Source: Methylobacterium sp. E-065
Lineage (GTDB): Bacteria > Pseudomonadota > Alphaproteobacteria > Rhizobiales > Beijerinckiaceae
NCBI RefSeq assembly: GCF_022829605.1
Contig: NZ_JAKSYD010000067.1
Location: forward strand, 46,062-110,061
DNA length: 64,000 nt
Direction of reading: 5' to 3'
Below, piece by piece: positions 29,436 to 37,780 of this stretch (its first letter is position 1; each line of letters opens with the position of its first letter). The notes beneath the pieces are model-generated. The model was not told where the DNA came from and did not search any database. It saw nothing but the letters and a program-made list of their open reading frames with translations. The translations under genes were made by a program, and so were the position numbers.

Positions 29436-29643
29436 GGGCGACTCAGCCCGCTCGGCCCGGACCCGCGACCATCCGAGGCCCGACCCAAAGGCGGTCCCAA
29501 GCGGCGGGGAGCATCCGGTTCATGCAGTCTTTCTCCCTGTACAGTGGATCCCCGAAGAGGCCACTGCATGCCTCAATGGAGGCCGGCCAATATTTGTGGA
29601 GCAACGGTTTGCGCCGGGGGGTCGAGAACACGCAAGGCTAAGA

Positions 29644-29665
29644 CTTAACGTTAAGCCGGATTTAA
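29644..29665. promoter_or_regulatory. candidate CtrA box overlapping a 12-bp palindrome
   Basis: TTAA (29651-29654), seven bases, TTAA (29662-29665) matches the full CtrA site TTAA-N7-TTAA. It overlaps a perfect palindrome CTTAACGTTAAG at 29644-29655. It lies about 80 nt upstream of the porin ATG in the 312-bp gap 29436-29747, which holds no supported gene. Confidence 0.5.
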
Positions 29666-29747
29666 GACGTTGCGCGCATTCTTCACAGGCTAACCACAGA
29701 GCACGCACGCGGAGCGTCGGGCTCACGGCTCCAGTAAAGGAATTCTT

Positions 29748-30737
29748 ATGGCCCGCTCCAAGCTCAACGCTTTGGTGCGTAGCCTGACGCTCGCGGCGAG
29801 CGTCGGCGCGCCCTGCCTCGCCGCTGCGGCAGACCTGCTGCCTCCGCCGCCCCCTCCGCCGCCCGAGCCGATCGAGGTCGGTGGCGGCTGGTACCTGCGC
29901 GGCGACGTGGGCGCCAGTGTCTACACCCGCCCCAAGTACAGCGAAGCCTACGATTACACCGGCTACCCGGACGCCAACCGCTCCTTCGGTAACGTGATCG
30001 GCGGCGGCGGCTTCGCGGGCGTCGGTGTCGGCTACCAGTTCACCCCGTTCCTCCGCGGCGACATCACCGGTGAGTATCGCTACGCCACCGGCCTGCGCGG
30101 CAGCGAGTACTACCGCGGCCCGGACTACGATGACGGCCTCGGCTCCTACGGCGTCAACAAGTCGAGCGGCAACTTCGACTCCGCCGTCGTGCTCGCCAAC
30201 GCGTATTTCGACCTCGGCACGTGGTACGGCATCACGCCGTTCATCGGCGGCGGCGTCGGCTACGCCTTCAACCACATCTCGTCCTACTCGACCAACCAGC
30301 AGTTCACGAGCCCGACCTACGGTTACGATTACGGCAACCCGGTCTATGGCTGCGACTGCGGCGCGCCCTCCTACAACTACAAGCCGGTCTACGACTCGAA
30401 CGGCAACGCGGTCTACAACACCAACAGCGGCAGCAAGTTCTACAAGGACAAGTCGAGCGGCAGCTTCGCCTGGGCGCTCCATGCCGGTCTCGCCTACAAC
30501 GTGACCGACGCGCTGAAGATCGAGTTGGCCTACCGCTACCTGAACCTCGGCAAGGCCGAGACCGGCGCCGGCTACGTGCCGTGCTGCACCGGCAGCCTCC
30601 AGGCGATCAAGGTGAAGGACATCGAGGCGCACGACGTGAAGATCGGCCTGCGCTACTACCTCGGCGGTATCGTGGCGGCCCCGCTGCCGCCGCTGATGCC
30701 GGAGCCGATCCCCGGCCCGCTGGTGCGCAAGTACTGA
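29748..30737 (+). CDS. outer-membrane beta-barrel protein (Omp25/Omp31-like porin family)
   Basis: A 329-residue outer-membrane protein. The signal peptide runs to about Ala28 (CLAAAAD), followed by an unusual run of eight Pro (LLPPPPPPPPEP) before the barrel. The rest alternates aromatic and glycine residues (GGGWYLRGDVGAS, GVGVGYQFTPFLRGDITGEY, LKIELAYRYLNLGKAE) and has long Tyr-rich loops including YGYDYGNPVYGCDCG. It ends in a second Pro-rich stretch and a C-terminal Tyr (VRKY). The ribosome site AAGGAA is well placed before ATG 29748. Such proteins are major surface proteins in Hyphomicrobiales. Confidence 0.9.
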   Translation: MARSKLNALVRSLTLAASVGAPCLAAAADLLPPPPPPPPEPIEVGGGWYLRGDVGASVYTRPKYSEAYDYTGYPDANRSFGNVIGGGGFAGVGVGYQFTPFLRGDITGEYRYATGLRGSEYYRGPDYDDGLGSYGVNKSSGNFDSAVVLANAYFDLGTWYGITPFIGGGVGYAFNHISSYSTNQQFTSPTYGYDYGNPVYGCDCGAPSYNYKPVYDSNGNAVYNTNSGSKFYKDKSSGSFAWALHAGLAYNVTDALKIELAYRYLNLGKAETGAGYVPCCTGSLQAIKVKDIEAHDVKIGLRYYLGGIVAAPLPPLMPEPIPGPLVRKY

Positions 30738-30766
30738 TCGCACCCCGATCTCATCACTGGACGGCG

Positions 30767-30795
30767 ACGGCGCGGATGCCCTCCGCGCCGTTTCG
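30767..30795 (+). terminator. terminator hairpin after the first porin gene
   Basis: A perfect 10-bp stem ACGGCGCGGA / TCCGCGCCGT with a 5-nt loop followed by TTCG, 30 nt after the stop codon. The U-tract is weak, but the stem is strong. Confidence 0.65.
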
Positions 30796-31002
30796 CGTTT
30801 CGGTGCTGCCGCGCGGGCCGCGGATGCAGCCGAAGACATGTCGGATGCCGTTCGATGTCGTTCGAGAGACCGCTGACAACAGCGATAGATCAACATTGCG
30901 ACCTGGAAACTCGTTTCGATCAACGGATGATTAAGGTTACTCGACTATCACGGTGTTGAGGCTCGATCCGCCGCTTGTCACGTCAGTTCCAGGACGATCC
31001 CG

Positions 31003-31866
31003 ATGCGTACCGTCACCTTTCCGCTACTGGCGGTTCTCGGTCTCTGCGGTGTCAACACCGCCCGGGCTGCAGACCTGGATTACGATTACCTGCGCGGTGC
31101 CGATTACGATCCGATTCCGGCCCCGGTCCGGGTGATCGACTGGAGCGGCGTGTATGTCGGCGGCCATGGCGGCTACACCTCGGCGGCGCTCGGGTTCAAG
31201 AACGCGCTCTCGCCGCTGGTCTACGAGCGCTCGCACAACTCGACCGCCGAGTCGGATTTCGGTGCCTCGGGCCTGCTGAGCCCGCCATCGCGGCGCGTCG
31301 GCTCCGCGAGCTTCGGTGGCTATGTCGGCTACAACGTCCAGTACGACAGCTTCGTGTTCGGCATCGAGGGCGACTACACGAATTTCGGCCGCTTGGGCTC
31401 TTCCTCCGACAGCGTCGGCCGCATCAAGACCAATTCGCTGGGTCTCCAGGAGACCCTCAACCTGAACGGGACCTCCGCAACGCGGATCACCGATTACGGG
31501 ACGCTGCGGGCCCGCCTCGGCTACGCCATCGACAGCCTCATGCCGTATGTCACGGGCGGCGTCGCAATCGGCCGCGCGCGCGTCGCGGACTCGCTCAGCT
31601 ACTCCGATTCCGGCTTCGACGTCAGCGCGTACAACGCCAGCCTGGCCGGGACGAACACCTTCGTCAATCAGTTCAGAGCCACGCATAACGATCAGCGGTC
31701 GAAGACGAAGGTCGTCGCCGGCGTCGCGCTGGGGGCCGGCATCGAATACGCAATCACGCCGAACATCCTCCTGCGCGCCGAGTATCAGTACGTGCTGTTC
31801 GACAGCTTCGACGGGCACAAGGTCAACCTGAACACCGTCCGCGCCGGCGCGGCCATCAAGTTCTGA
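31003..31866 (+). CDS. outer-membrane beta-barrel protein (Omp31-like)
   Basis: A 287-residue outer-membrane protein. It has a signal peptide to about Ala23 (VNTARAADLDYDYL), the typical Omp31 opening DWSGVYVGGHGGYTSA, barrel strands such as FGGYVGYNVQYDSFVFGIEGDYTNF (read in blocks), SLMPYVTGGVAIGRA, and a C-terminal strand LNTVRAGAAIKF ending in Phe as required for BAM recognition. AGGACG precedes ATG 31003. It is more canonical than the porin 265 bp upstream and probably has its own promoter in the 30796-31002 gap. Confidence 0.92.
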   Translation: MRTVTFPLLAVLGLCGVNTARAADLDYDYLRGADYDPIPAPVRVIDWSGVYVGGHGGYTSAALGFKNALSPLVYERSHNSTAESDFGASGLLSPPSRRVGSASFGGYVGYNVQYDSFVFGIEGDYTNFGRLGSSSDSVGRIKTNSLGLQETLNLNGTSATRITDYGTLRARLGYAIDSLMPYVTGGVAIGRARVADSLSYSDSGFDVSAYNASLAGTNTFVNQFRATHNDQRSKTKVVAGVALGAGIEYAITPNILLRAEYQYVLFDSFDGHKVNLNTVRAGAAIKF

Positions 31867-31907
31867 TACGGCACGGTCTGGTCTTGGTTGTCGGCGGGAG
31901 CCTGTTC

Positions 31908-32150
31908 ATGCGTGGTCGTCGTCGTCTCGCGGTCGCCGCGGCCCTGCTCGTCGCAGGGCCCGCCCTGGCGTCCCCCGTGGCCTGGCCCGGGGATCGGCCC
32001 GAGCCGCGCGTCATCCGCCACAGGGTCCGGGTGCGACCCATTCCGATCGTCCCCCTGGTCCGGCCGCCCGTGCTGGTGCGGGACTACCTGCCGCGCAACC
32101 ACAACGTCCCGATGTACAACGAGCCGCCCCGCACCACGCCGGCTTGGTGA
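31908..32150 (+). CDS. small exported basic protein
   Basis: An 80-residue protein with an Arg-rich start and signal peptide (MRGRRRLAVAAALLVAGPALAS). The mature part is short and rich in Pro, Arg and Val (VIRHRVRVRPIPIVPLVRPP), ending NVPMYNEPPRTTPAW. ATG 31908 has GGGAG upstream. It lies 41 nt after the Omp31-like gene and may be cotranscribed. I do not recognise the family. The Pro/Arg periodicity suggests an extended, perhaps periplasmic or surface-associated chain. Confidence 0.6.
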   Translation: MRGRRRLAVAAALLVAGPALASPVAWPGDRPEPRVIRHRVRVRPIPIVPLVRPPVLVRDYLPRNHNVPMYNEPPRTTPAW

Positions 32151-32304
32151 GGCAACCGCCGGGACGCCGGGCGTTGACCGGCCGGGTCCCTGCCTGCGAC
32201 GTGTGTCCGGCCTGTCATCGCGCGGTTCGGGCGGGACATCCGCGGCCTTGCACACTCATGGCGGCGGGCGACGGTGTTCGATGCAGCGATGCGCTGCCCC
32301 CGCC

Positions 32305-32853
32305 TCAGCTCTCCAGCTCGCTGTCCCAATACAGATAGTCGAGCCACGTGTGGTGATACTGCTTGTGGTCGAACTCCGGCTGGCGGTGGTGCAGTTCGTA
32401 GCGGGTCGGCCGCCGGGGCTCGATCGCCAGCGGCATGTCGGCCTCGGCCGGGGTGCGGTTGGCCTTGCGGAGGTTGCAGGGCGAGCAGGCCGCCACGACG
32501 TTCTCCCAGCTCGACAGGCCGCCCCGGGAGCGCGGCACCACGTGGTCGAAGGTCAGGCCCCCCGAGGGCAGCCGCAGGCCGCAATACTGGCAGCTGAAGC
32601 CGTCGCGCAGGTAGATGTTGTAGCGGGTGAAGGCCGGGCTGCGGGCGAGCGCCACATAGTTCTTCAGCGCGACGACGCTGGGCACCCGCAGCGACCGTGA
32701 CGGCGAGCGCGCCTCGACGTCGTAGCTCGCCACCAGGGTGACCCGGTCGAGGAACAGGGCCGTGAAGGCGTCCTTCCACGACCAGAGGGAGAGCGGATTA
32801 TACGAGAGCGGCCGATAATCCGCGTTGAGGACGAGGGTTTGGAGATCCATCAT
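32305..32853 (-). CDS. HNH endonuclease family protein
   Basis: A 182-residue protein with a complete HNH (beta-beta-alpha metal) motif: CQYCG at about residue 89, LTFDHVVPRSRGG, SSWENVVAACSPCN. Two CxxC pairs bind structural zinc, with His in DHV as general base and the Asn in WENV. The N-terminal half (LQTLVLNADYRPLSYNPLSLWSWKDA) is conserved in a widespread bacterial HNH group linked to DNA repair or restriction-like roles, with no proven substrate. No methylase or phage genes adjoin it, so it is probably a housekeeping member. Confidence 0.9.
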   Translation of the reverse strand: MMDLQTLVLNADYRPLSYNPLSLWSWKDAFTALFLDRVTLVASYDVEARSPSRSLRVPSVVALKNYVALARSPAFTRYNIYLRDGFSCQYCGLRLPSGGLTFDHVVPRSRGGLSSWENVVAACSPCNLRKANRTPAEADMPLAIEPRRPTRYELHHRQPEFDHKQYHHTWLDYLYWDSELES

Positions 32854-33396
32854 CGGCGCGACTCTTCAACACTAGCTCTGACGCGGATAACGCGCGGGAC
32901 CGGGCCGACGCCTCACCGGTCCGTCCGAACCGGCCAAAAGCCGATAGCGGGCGGGCCGGCGCACGGGGCGGCGACCTGGGGGGAGCGGCGGAGGGAGCAA
33001 CAGGGCGGCGGGCCGGCGCGCGGGGGCGCCAGTCGGGGCGATCAGATCCGGAACGCGGCCGGGCCGAGCCGGCACGATCGCCGGCCAAGCCCTTTCGCGT
33101 GATGACGAAAAGGCCCTGTCCATGAGGCGTTCATGTAATCCCAGCATGACGCCCTTGTGAAGCTTTTCCGGGCAGGCCCTGGGGACGCACCCACACGAGG
33201 CCTCCGAAAGCCATCCCCGGGCCAAGCCCCCGGGGGGGCCGCCGGATCCGGCGCAGGGCGGGCAGGGGCACGGTTTCGCCCCATTGCTCCCGCAGAGCGC
33301 GGGGCTGCCAGGGGGCCGCCCGGTCCCCTAATCGCCGCCGATTCGCCGATGCCGGATGCCGACCGTGCGTCCGGCGCGCCCGACGCGAGGTCGCCC
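32854..33396. other. 543-bp non-coding gap, extremely GC-rich
   Basis: I can support no gene. Open frames here have random-looking composition. It lies between the divergent HNH and MscS genes and must hold both promoters. A near-palindrome CCTTTCG...CGAAAAGG occurs around 33089-33112. Confidence 0.3.
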
Positions 33397-36090
33397 ATGA
33401 CGCGTACGCAAGAGCGTACCTGCAAGCTGGATGGCGGCGCGCGCCCGTCCCGCCTGCCCGCCCTGTTTGCCGCCCTGATGCTCGGCCTGGCCGCCGCATC
33501 CCCGCCAGCCTGTGCCGAGACGCCCGCCCCGACGCCGGCTCAGGCCCCCGCCCAGGCTCAGGCGCCTGCCGGCAAGCCCGCGGAGGCCAAGCCCTCGGAG
33601 GCCAAGCCCGCGGAGACCAAGCCCGCTGGGGCCAAACCGACCGCGGCCAAACCCGCCCCGGTCCCGGCGGACGTCCCCGAGCAGTACAAGGCGGTTCGGG
33701 CCAAGCTCGACGCCGCCAAGTCCGAACTCGACGCCCGCGAGAAGCAGCTCGGGCATACCGACCTGACGGTGGCCGATCTCACCGCCATCCGCGACAGCGC
33801 CGCCGCGGTCACCGACGAGATCCGCGGCCTGGTCACGCGGCTCGACGGCCCCCTCGAGGCGGCCCGCGAGCGGCTGACCCAGCTCGGACCGAAGCCCAAG
33901 GACACGCAGGAGAGCCCGGAGGTCGCCGAGCAGCGCGCCGAGCGCGAGGCCGCGGTCACCCGGATCGACGAGAGCCAGCGGCTGGCCCGCTCCCTGGTGG
34001 TCCAGGGTGACCAGATCGTCGATCGCGTCTCGAACCGACGCCGCGAATCCTTCACCCGCGACCTGTTCCAGCGCTCGCAGCCGCTGATCGGCCCGGGCCT
34101 CTGGGCCAAGGTGATGGCCGACGTGCCGCGCGACACCCGCGCGCTGCAGAGCGCGGTCTCCGATATCGGCCTGCTGTTCTCCCGCAACGGCAGCCTGGGC
34201 AATCTGCTGTTCCTGGGGCTCGCCTTCGGAATCTCGGTGGCGCTGTATTTCGGGCGGCGCAACATCGCGCCCCGGGGCGCCCACCGGGACGTGGGCACGA
34301 CCGATCCGTCGCGGCGCGCGCGCCTGCTCGCCGCCTGGCGGGTGATCCTGCTCGGGACGGTGCCGGCGGTGGCCGGCTCCTACGCGGTCTATTACGCGCT
34401 CGATGCCACCAACCTCCTGCCGTCCCGGCTCCTGCCGGTGGCGGCCGCGATCTCCGGGGGGCTCGCCTTCATCGCCTTCGTGGAGGCGCTCTGCGACGGG
34501 CTGCTGAGCCCGGAAAAGCCCGCCTGGCGTCCCGCCCCCGTGGGCGACGCGGCGGCCACGCGCCTGACGCGCCTCGCGGTCGGCATCGCCACGGTGGTGA
34601 CCGTGGTGAAGTCCGTGGAGGCCCTGAATTCCGGGATCTCGGCCGCGCTGCCGATTTCCATCGCGACGCGCGGCCTCGGCGCCGTGGCGACCGCCCTGAT
34701 CCTGGCGATCGGCTTGCACCGCTTCGCCGATACCGAGCAGGAGGAAGAGGCCTGCTTCGGCCCCTACGTGCCGACCAAGTCGACCACGAGCATCGGCGGC
34801 CCGGCCCGCCTCCTCGGCTGGGCCGCCGTGGCGGTGATCGGGCTTGGTGCGCTGGTGGGCTACGTCGCCTTCGCGACCTTCCTGATCGATCAGTTTATCT
34901 GGGCCGCCTGCATCTTGGTGCTGCTCTACCTGCTGGTTCAGAGCGTCGATATCTTCATCGGCCGCGCGCTCTCCGACGAGACGCGCCTCGCCACCACGCT
35001 CCAGGCCAATACCGGCCTGCGCAAGCGCTCGCTGAACCAGATCTCGGTCCTCGCGACCGGAGGCGCCCGGGTCGTGCTGTTCCTGGTGGCGGCCCTGCTG
35101 GTGCTGGCGCCCTGGGGGCTCGATTCGACCGACATCGTCTCCTCGGTCCGGCAGGCCTTCTTCGGCTTCAAGGTCGGCGACGTCACGATCTCGCTGTCCA
35201 GCATCGCGCTGGGGATCGGCATCCTGGCGGTCGGCGTGTTCATCACCAAGGGCGTGCAGCGCTGGCTCGAGAACACCTACCTGCCGGCCACCGACCTCGA
35301 CGCCGGCCTGCGCAACTCGATCACCACGGTGGCGGGCTATTGCGGCTTCCTGCTCGCGCTCGCGCTCGCCTTCTCGTATCTGGGCCTGAGCCTCGAAAAG
35401 CTCACCCTGGTGGCCGGCGCCCTGTCGGTCGGTATCGGTTTCGGCCTCCAGTCGATCGTCAACAACTTCGTCTCGGGCCTGCTGCTCCTGTGGGAGCGGC
35501 CGATCCGGGTCGGCGATCAGGTGGTGATCGGTGATTCCGAGGGCATCGTGAAGCGGATCTCGGTGCGCTCCACGGAGATCCAGACCTTCGACCGCTCGGC
35601 CGTGATCGTGCCGAACTCCAACCTGATCTCCGGCGTGGTGAAGAACCGGGTGCGGGGCGACCGCTCGGGGCGGGTGAGCATCACGGTCAGCGTCCTGCGC
35701 AATCAGGACCCGGTGCGCGCCGCCGAGATGATCACGGGCTGCGCGATCGCCCATGCCGACGTGCTGAAGGAGCCCGCGCCCCGGGTGGTGTTCAAGAAGA
35801 TCGGCGACCCGTTCCTCGAATTCGAGCTGCTGGTCTGGATCACCGACGTCAGCCTCGGCCAGAAGGTGCTGACCGACCTGAACTTTTCCGTGTTCGCGAG
35901 CCTCTGCGAGGCGGGCTTCATCCCGCCGCTCGGCCCCGGCTCCAGCATCGTGACCGTGCAGGGCCTCGACTCGATGCAGACCGCCATGGGCGAGATCGCC
36001 AGCCGGTTCGGGCTGGCGGCGCCGGCCGCCGAGGCCGGGGAGGGGAGCCGGGCGCAGCGGGACCGGAGCCTGCGGAGCGCTGGGGGCTGA
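33397..36090 (+). CDS. large mechanosensitive ion channel, MscS superfamily with DUF3772
   Basis: Inner-membrane channel protein of 897 residues, far larger than MscS (286). It has a signal peptide, then a Pro/Ala/Lys-rich repeat of the AKPAEAKPSEAKPAETKP kind, then a periplasmic DUF3772 helical domain (about 80-250). Many membrane helices follow, ending in the MscS pore and beta domain: LSVGIGFGLQSIVNNFVSG, WERPIRVGDQVVIGDSEG, ERSTEIQTFDRS-like block VRSTEIQTFDRSAVIVPNS. It probably relieves osmotic downshock. ATG 33397 starts a proper signal sequence after a GAGG site. Confidence 0.92.
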   Translation: MTRTQERTCKLDGGARPSRLPALFAALMLGLAAASPPACAETPAPTPAQAPAQAQAPAGKPAEAKPSEAKPAETKPAGAKPTAAKPAPVPADVPEQYKAVRAKLDAAKSELDAREKQLGHTDLTVADLTAIRDSAAAVTDEIRGLVTRLDGPLEAARERLTQLGPKPKDTQESPEVAEQRAEREAAVTRIDESQRLARSLVVQGDQIVDRVSNRRRESFTRDLFQRSQPLIGPGLWAKVMADVPRDTRALQSAVSDIGLLFSRNGSLGNLLFLGLAFGISVALYFGRRNIAPRGAHRDVGTTDPSRRARLLAAWRVILLGTVPAVAGSYAVYYALDATNLLPSRLLPVAAAISGGLAFIAFVEALCDGLLSPEKPAWRPAPVGDAAATRLTRLAVGIATVVTVVKSVEALNSGISAALPISIATRGLGAVATALILAIGLHRFADTEQEEEACFGPYVPTKSTTSIGGPARLLGWAAVAVIGLGALVGYVAFATFLIDQFIWAACILVLLYLLVQSVDIFIGRALSDETRLATTLQANTGLRKRSLNQISVLATGGARVVLFLVAALLVLAPWGLDSTDIVSSVRQAFFGFKVGDVTISLSSIALGIGILAVGVFITKGVQRWLENTYLPATDLDAGLRNSITTVAGYCGFLLALALAFSYLGLSLEKLTLVAGALSVGIGFGLQSIVNNFVSGLLLLWERPIRVGDQVVIGDSEGIVKRISVRSTEIQTFDRSAVIVPNSNLISGVVKNRVRGDRSGRVSITVSVLRNQDPVRAAEMITGCAIAHADVLKEPAPRVVFKKIGDPFLEFELLVWITDVSLGQKVLTDLNFSVFASLCEAGFIPPLGPGSSIVTVQGLDSMQTAMGEIASRFGLAAPAAEAGEGSRAQRDRSLRSAGG

Positions 36091-36131
36091 GGCGACGAAC
36101 CCCGGGCTCTGCCTTCAGGAGGAGGGCGCCC

Positions 36132-36506
36132 CTACGGGCGCGCTTGGGCGGGCCTCAGGTCGAGATGCGCACACGCGCCCTCGGCGGCGAGCATCACCCG
36201 TGTCCCGGTCCGCTTCAGCAGGCCCACCTTCTCCAGAGCCGCCACGTCGTCGTGCACGCGTCGGTAATTCCGGCCGAGCGAGCCTGCCAGCGCGGTGATG
36301 GAGTCGGCCGGCCCTGCCGCCAGGGCCTCCAGCACCGCGATGCGGGCGGTCGAGAAGGTCTTGAGGAAGGTCGTCCAGTTCTCGAAGGTGACAACACGTT
36401 CCGGCTCCACGGCTTCGCCTGCCTCCGCACGCCGCACCGCCGAGAGGAAACGCGCCCGCATATCCTCCACCGGCCCGCCGATGACGACGGTCACTTCATC
36501 GCTCAT
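36132..36506 (-). CDS. putative antitoxin / winged-helix DNA-binding protein (TumA-like, HVO_A0114 family)
   Basis: A 124-residue protein. The C-terminal half is a winged helix: ARIAVLEALAAGPADSITAL, LAGSLGRNYRRVHDDVAAL, LEKVGLLKRTGTRVMLAAEG. This suits the COG4190-type regulators that pair with DUF6516 toxins. The N-terminal part (ARFLSAVRRAEAGEAVEP) may contact the toxin. Its start overlaps the preceding gene by 4 nt (ATGA), with toxin first and antitoxin second. It would neutralise the toxin and repress the pair. Assignment rests on fold pattern and gene order. Confidence 0.72.
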   Translation of the reverse strand: MSDEVTVVIGGPVEDMRARFLSAVRRAEAGEAVEPERVVTFENWTTFLKTFSTARIAVLEALAAGPADSITALAGSLGRNYRRVHDDVAALEKVGLLKRTGTRVMLAAEGACAHLDLRPAQARP

Positions 36507-36802
36507 CGATCACCTCCGCGCAGCACACCGACCTCGGTCAGGAAGTCATCCAGCAGCGTCTCGAACGTCGTGAACAGGTAGGGCGTTTCCTCCGCACCGC
36601 GCTGGACGTGATCACCCTTCCCCGCCTCATTGTCGTAAGCCAGGATCCGCTGACCCTCGCCACCGTAGAACAGCGAATATTTGAAGCCGTGCACTGAACC
36701 ACGCACCCGGTCGGGAGGCTGAAGTTCCCACAGTTTGAGCTGAAGGATCATACCATCCGCGAAGACCCTCTTGTCATCGAGCAGGAGCCGCGCGCGTGCC
36801 AT
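36503..36802 (-). CDS. putative toxin, DUF6516/TumE-like
   Basis: A 99-residue protein that begins MARARLLLDDKRVFADG, continues with ILQLKLWELQPPD and the family block VHGFKYSLFYG, and ends in a helical region. This matches DUF6516 (TumE) proteins, predicted toxins of a two-gene toxin-antitoxin module; the biochemical target is unknown to me. Start choice: ATG 36802 gives the family N-terminus. An ATG at 36844 adds 14 residues but lies inside a palindrome that looks like the operator. It overlaps the antitoxin gene by 4 nt. Confidence 0.72.
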   Translation of the reverse strand: MARARLLLDDKRVFADGMILQLKLWELQPPDRVRGSVHGFKYSLFYGGEGQRILAYDNEAGKGDHVQRGAEETPYLFTTFETLLDDFLTEVGVLRGGDR

Positions 36803-36826
36803 GGGAGACGAAAAAGCCTCGGACGT

Positions 36827-36845
36827 TATGACACCGAACGTCATA
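36827..36845. promoter_or_regulatory. candidate toxin-antitoxin operator palindrome
   Basis: TATGAC (36827-36832) and GTCATA (36840-36845) form an inverted repeat with a 7-nt centre. It lies 25 nt upstream of the preferred toxin start. Autoregulatory toxin-antitoxin pairs usually have such an operator; function is inferred from position and symmetry. Confidence 0.5.
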
Positions 36846-36947
36846 TCACGTCGAGCTGGTGATTCTGCAGCGCGGATGCAGGCGGGTCCGACAATGCCTA
36901 TATGGCTCCGGCATCCGAGCCGGCTGCCGGGGTGGGGACCAGGAAAC

Positions 36948-37457
36948 GTGGGCGCACGACACAAGAGACGGACCCTGCCGCGGGTGCTCTGCCTGCCGGC
37001 GTTGGCGCTTCTCGGCTCCTGCGCCGCCCAGGCGCCGACCTCCTCGGCGCTGCCGAGCATCTACCTGCCGCTCGCCAACAACAGCGCGCATATCGATGTC
37101 GAGGCGGCCCGCGACATGATCTCGTCGTACCGCCGCAACCGCGGCGCGGCGCCGCTCACCGTCGATCCGGAATTGCAGCGGCTGGCCGAGGCCGAGGCGG
37201 CCTCCATGGCGCTGGCCGACCGGCCGAGCCGGGCGCAGACCGTCAAGGCCGCGGTGGAGCGGCTCGGCTACGCGGACGTGAACGCCAACCTCTCGGCAGG
37301 CTACCACACCCTGGCCGAGGCCTTTTCCGGTTGGCGCGACAGTCCCCCGCACAACGCCACGATGCTCGACCCGAAGGCGACCAAGATGGGCATCGCCACC
37401 GCCTACGCGCCGGGCTCGAAGTACAAGGTCTACTGGGCGCTGCTCACCGCCAAGTAG
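36948..37457 (+). CDS. CAP-domain lipoprotein
   Basis: A 169-residue exported protein. It has a basic start (GARHKRRTLPRVL), a hydrophobic core (CLPALALLGSC) with Cys24 as the likely lipidation site, then a CAP/SCP domain: ISSYRRNRGAAPLTVDPELQRLAEAEA, AFSGWRDSPPHNATML and MGIATAYAPGSKYKVYWALL. CAP domains occur in secreted proteins of varied role; the bacterial function is mostly unknown. I chose GTG 36948, with GGGGA and AGGA just upstream; in-frame ATGs at 36894 and earlier would put 18 or more polar residues before the signal. It is divergent from the toxin-antitoxin pair. Confidence 0.8.
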   Translation: MGARHKRRTLPRVLCLPALALLGSCAAQAPTSSALPSIYLPLANNSAHIDVEAARDMISSYRRNRGAAPLTVDPELQRLAEAEAASMALADRPSRAQTVKAAVERLGYADVNANLSAGYHTLAEAFSGWRDSPPHNATMLDPKATKMGIATAYAPGSKYKVYWALLTAK

Positions 37458-37780
37458 GGAAGGGGCGGGCTACGGCAGTCCCCTCGCGTTCGGCACGGGC
37501 GCCCGGAGCCGCGCGACCGTCACCCGCCGGCCGGCCTGTCGGGACCGAGAACGACCGGGTAACCCGCGAGGTTAGGATATCTTGCTGAACGAACAGTAAG
37601 CGCGGATGTTTCCAACCTGTATCGATCCGTCATCGCGCGTTCAGGCAGAACCTGGCATACGCCTGTCGTACGAGGGGTTTGACGGCAGAGGCGGCGACGC
37701 CGCCGGCCAAGCGACCTTCTTAAGAGACGGCGTAGGACCCGGGTCACACGGGCCGCGCCAGGGGTGGCGGAGCGGTCGTG
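37458..37780 (+). other. ndvA upstream region
   Basis: A 323-bp spacer without a supported gene between the CAP and ndvA genes. It should contain the ndvA promoter. I see no strong repeat or operator; only a GGAG ribosome site at about 37769-37772. Confidence 0.3.

Noticed and set aside
33328..35754. 800-codon minus-strand open frame opposite the MscS-type channel gene
   Set aside because: Same reasoning: antisense to a clear membrane protein and of shadow composition.
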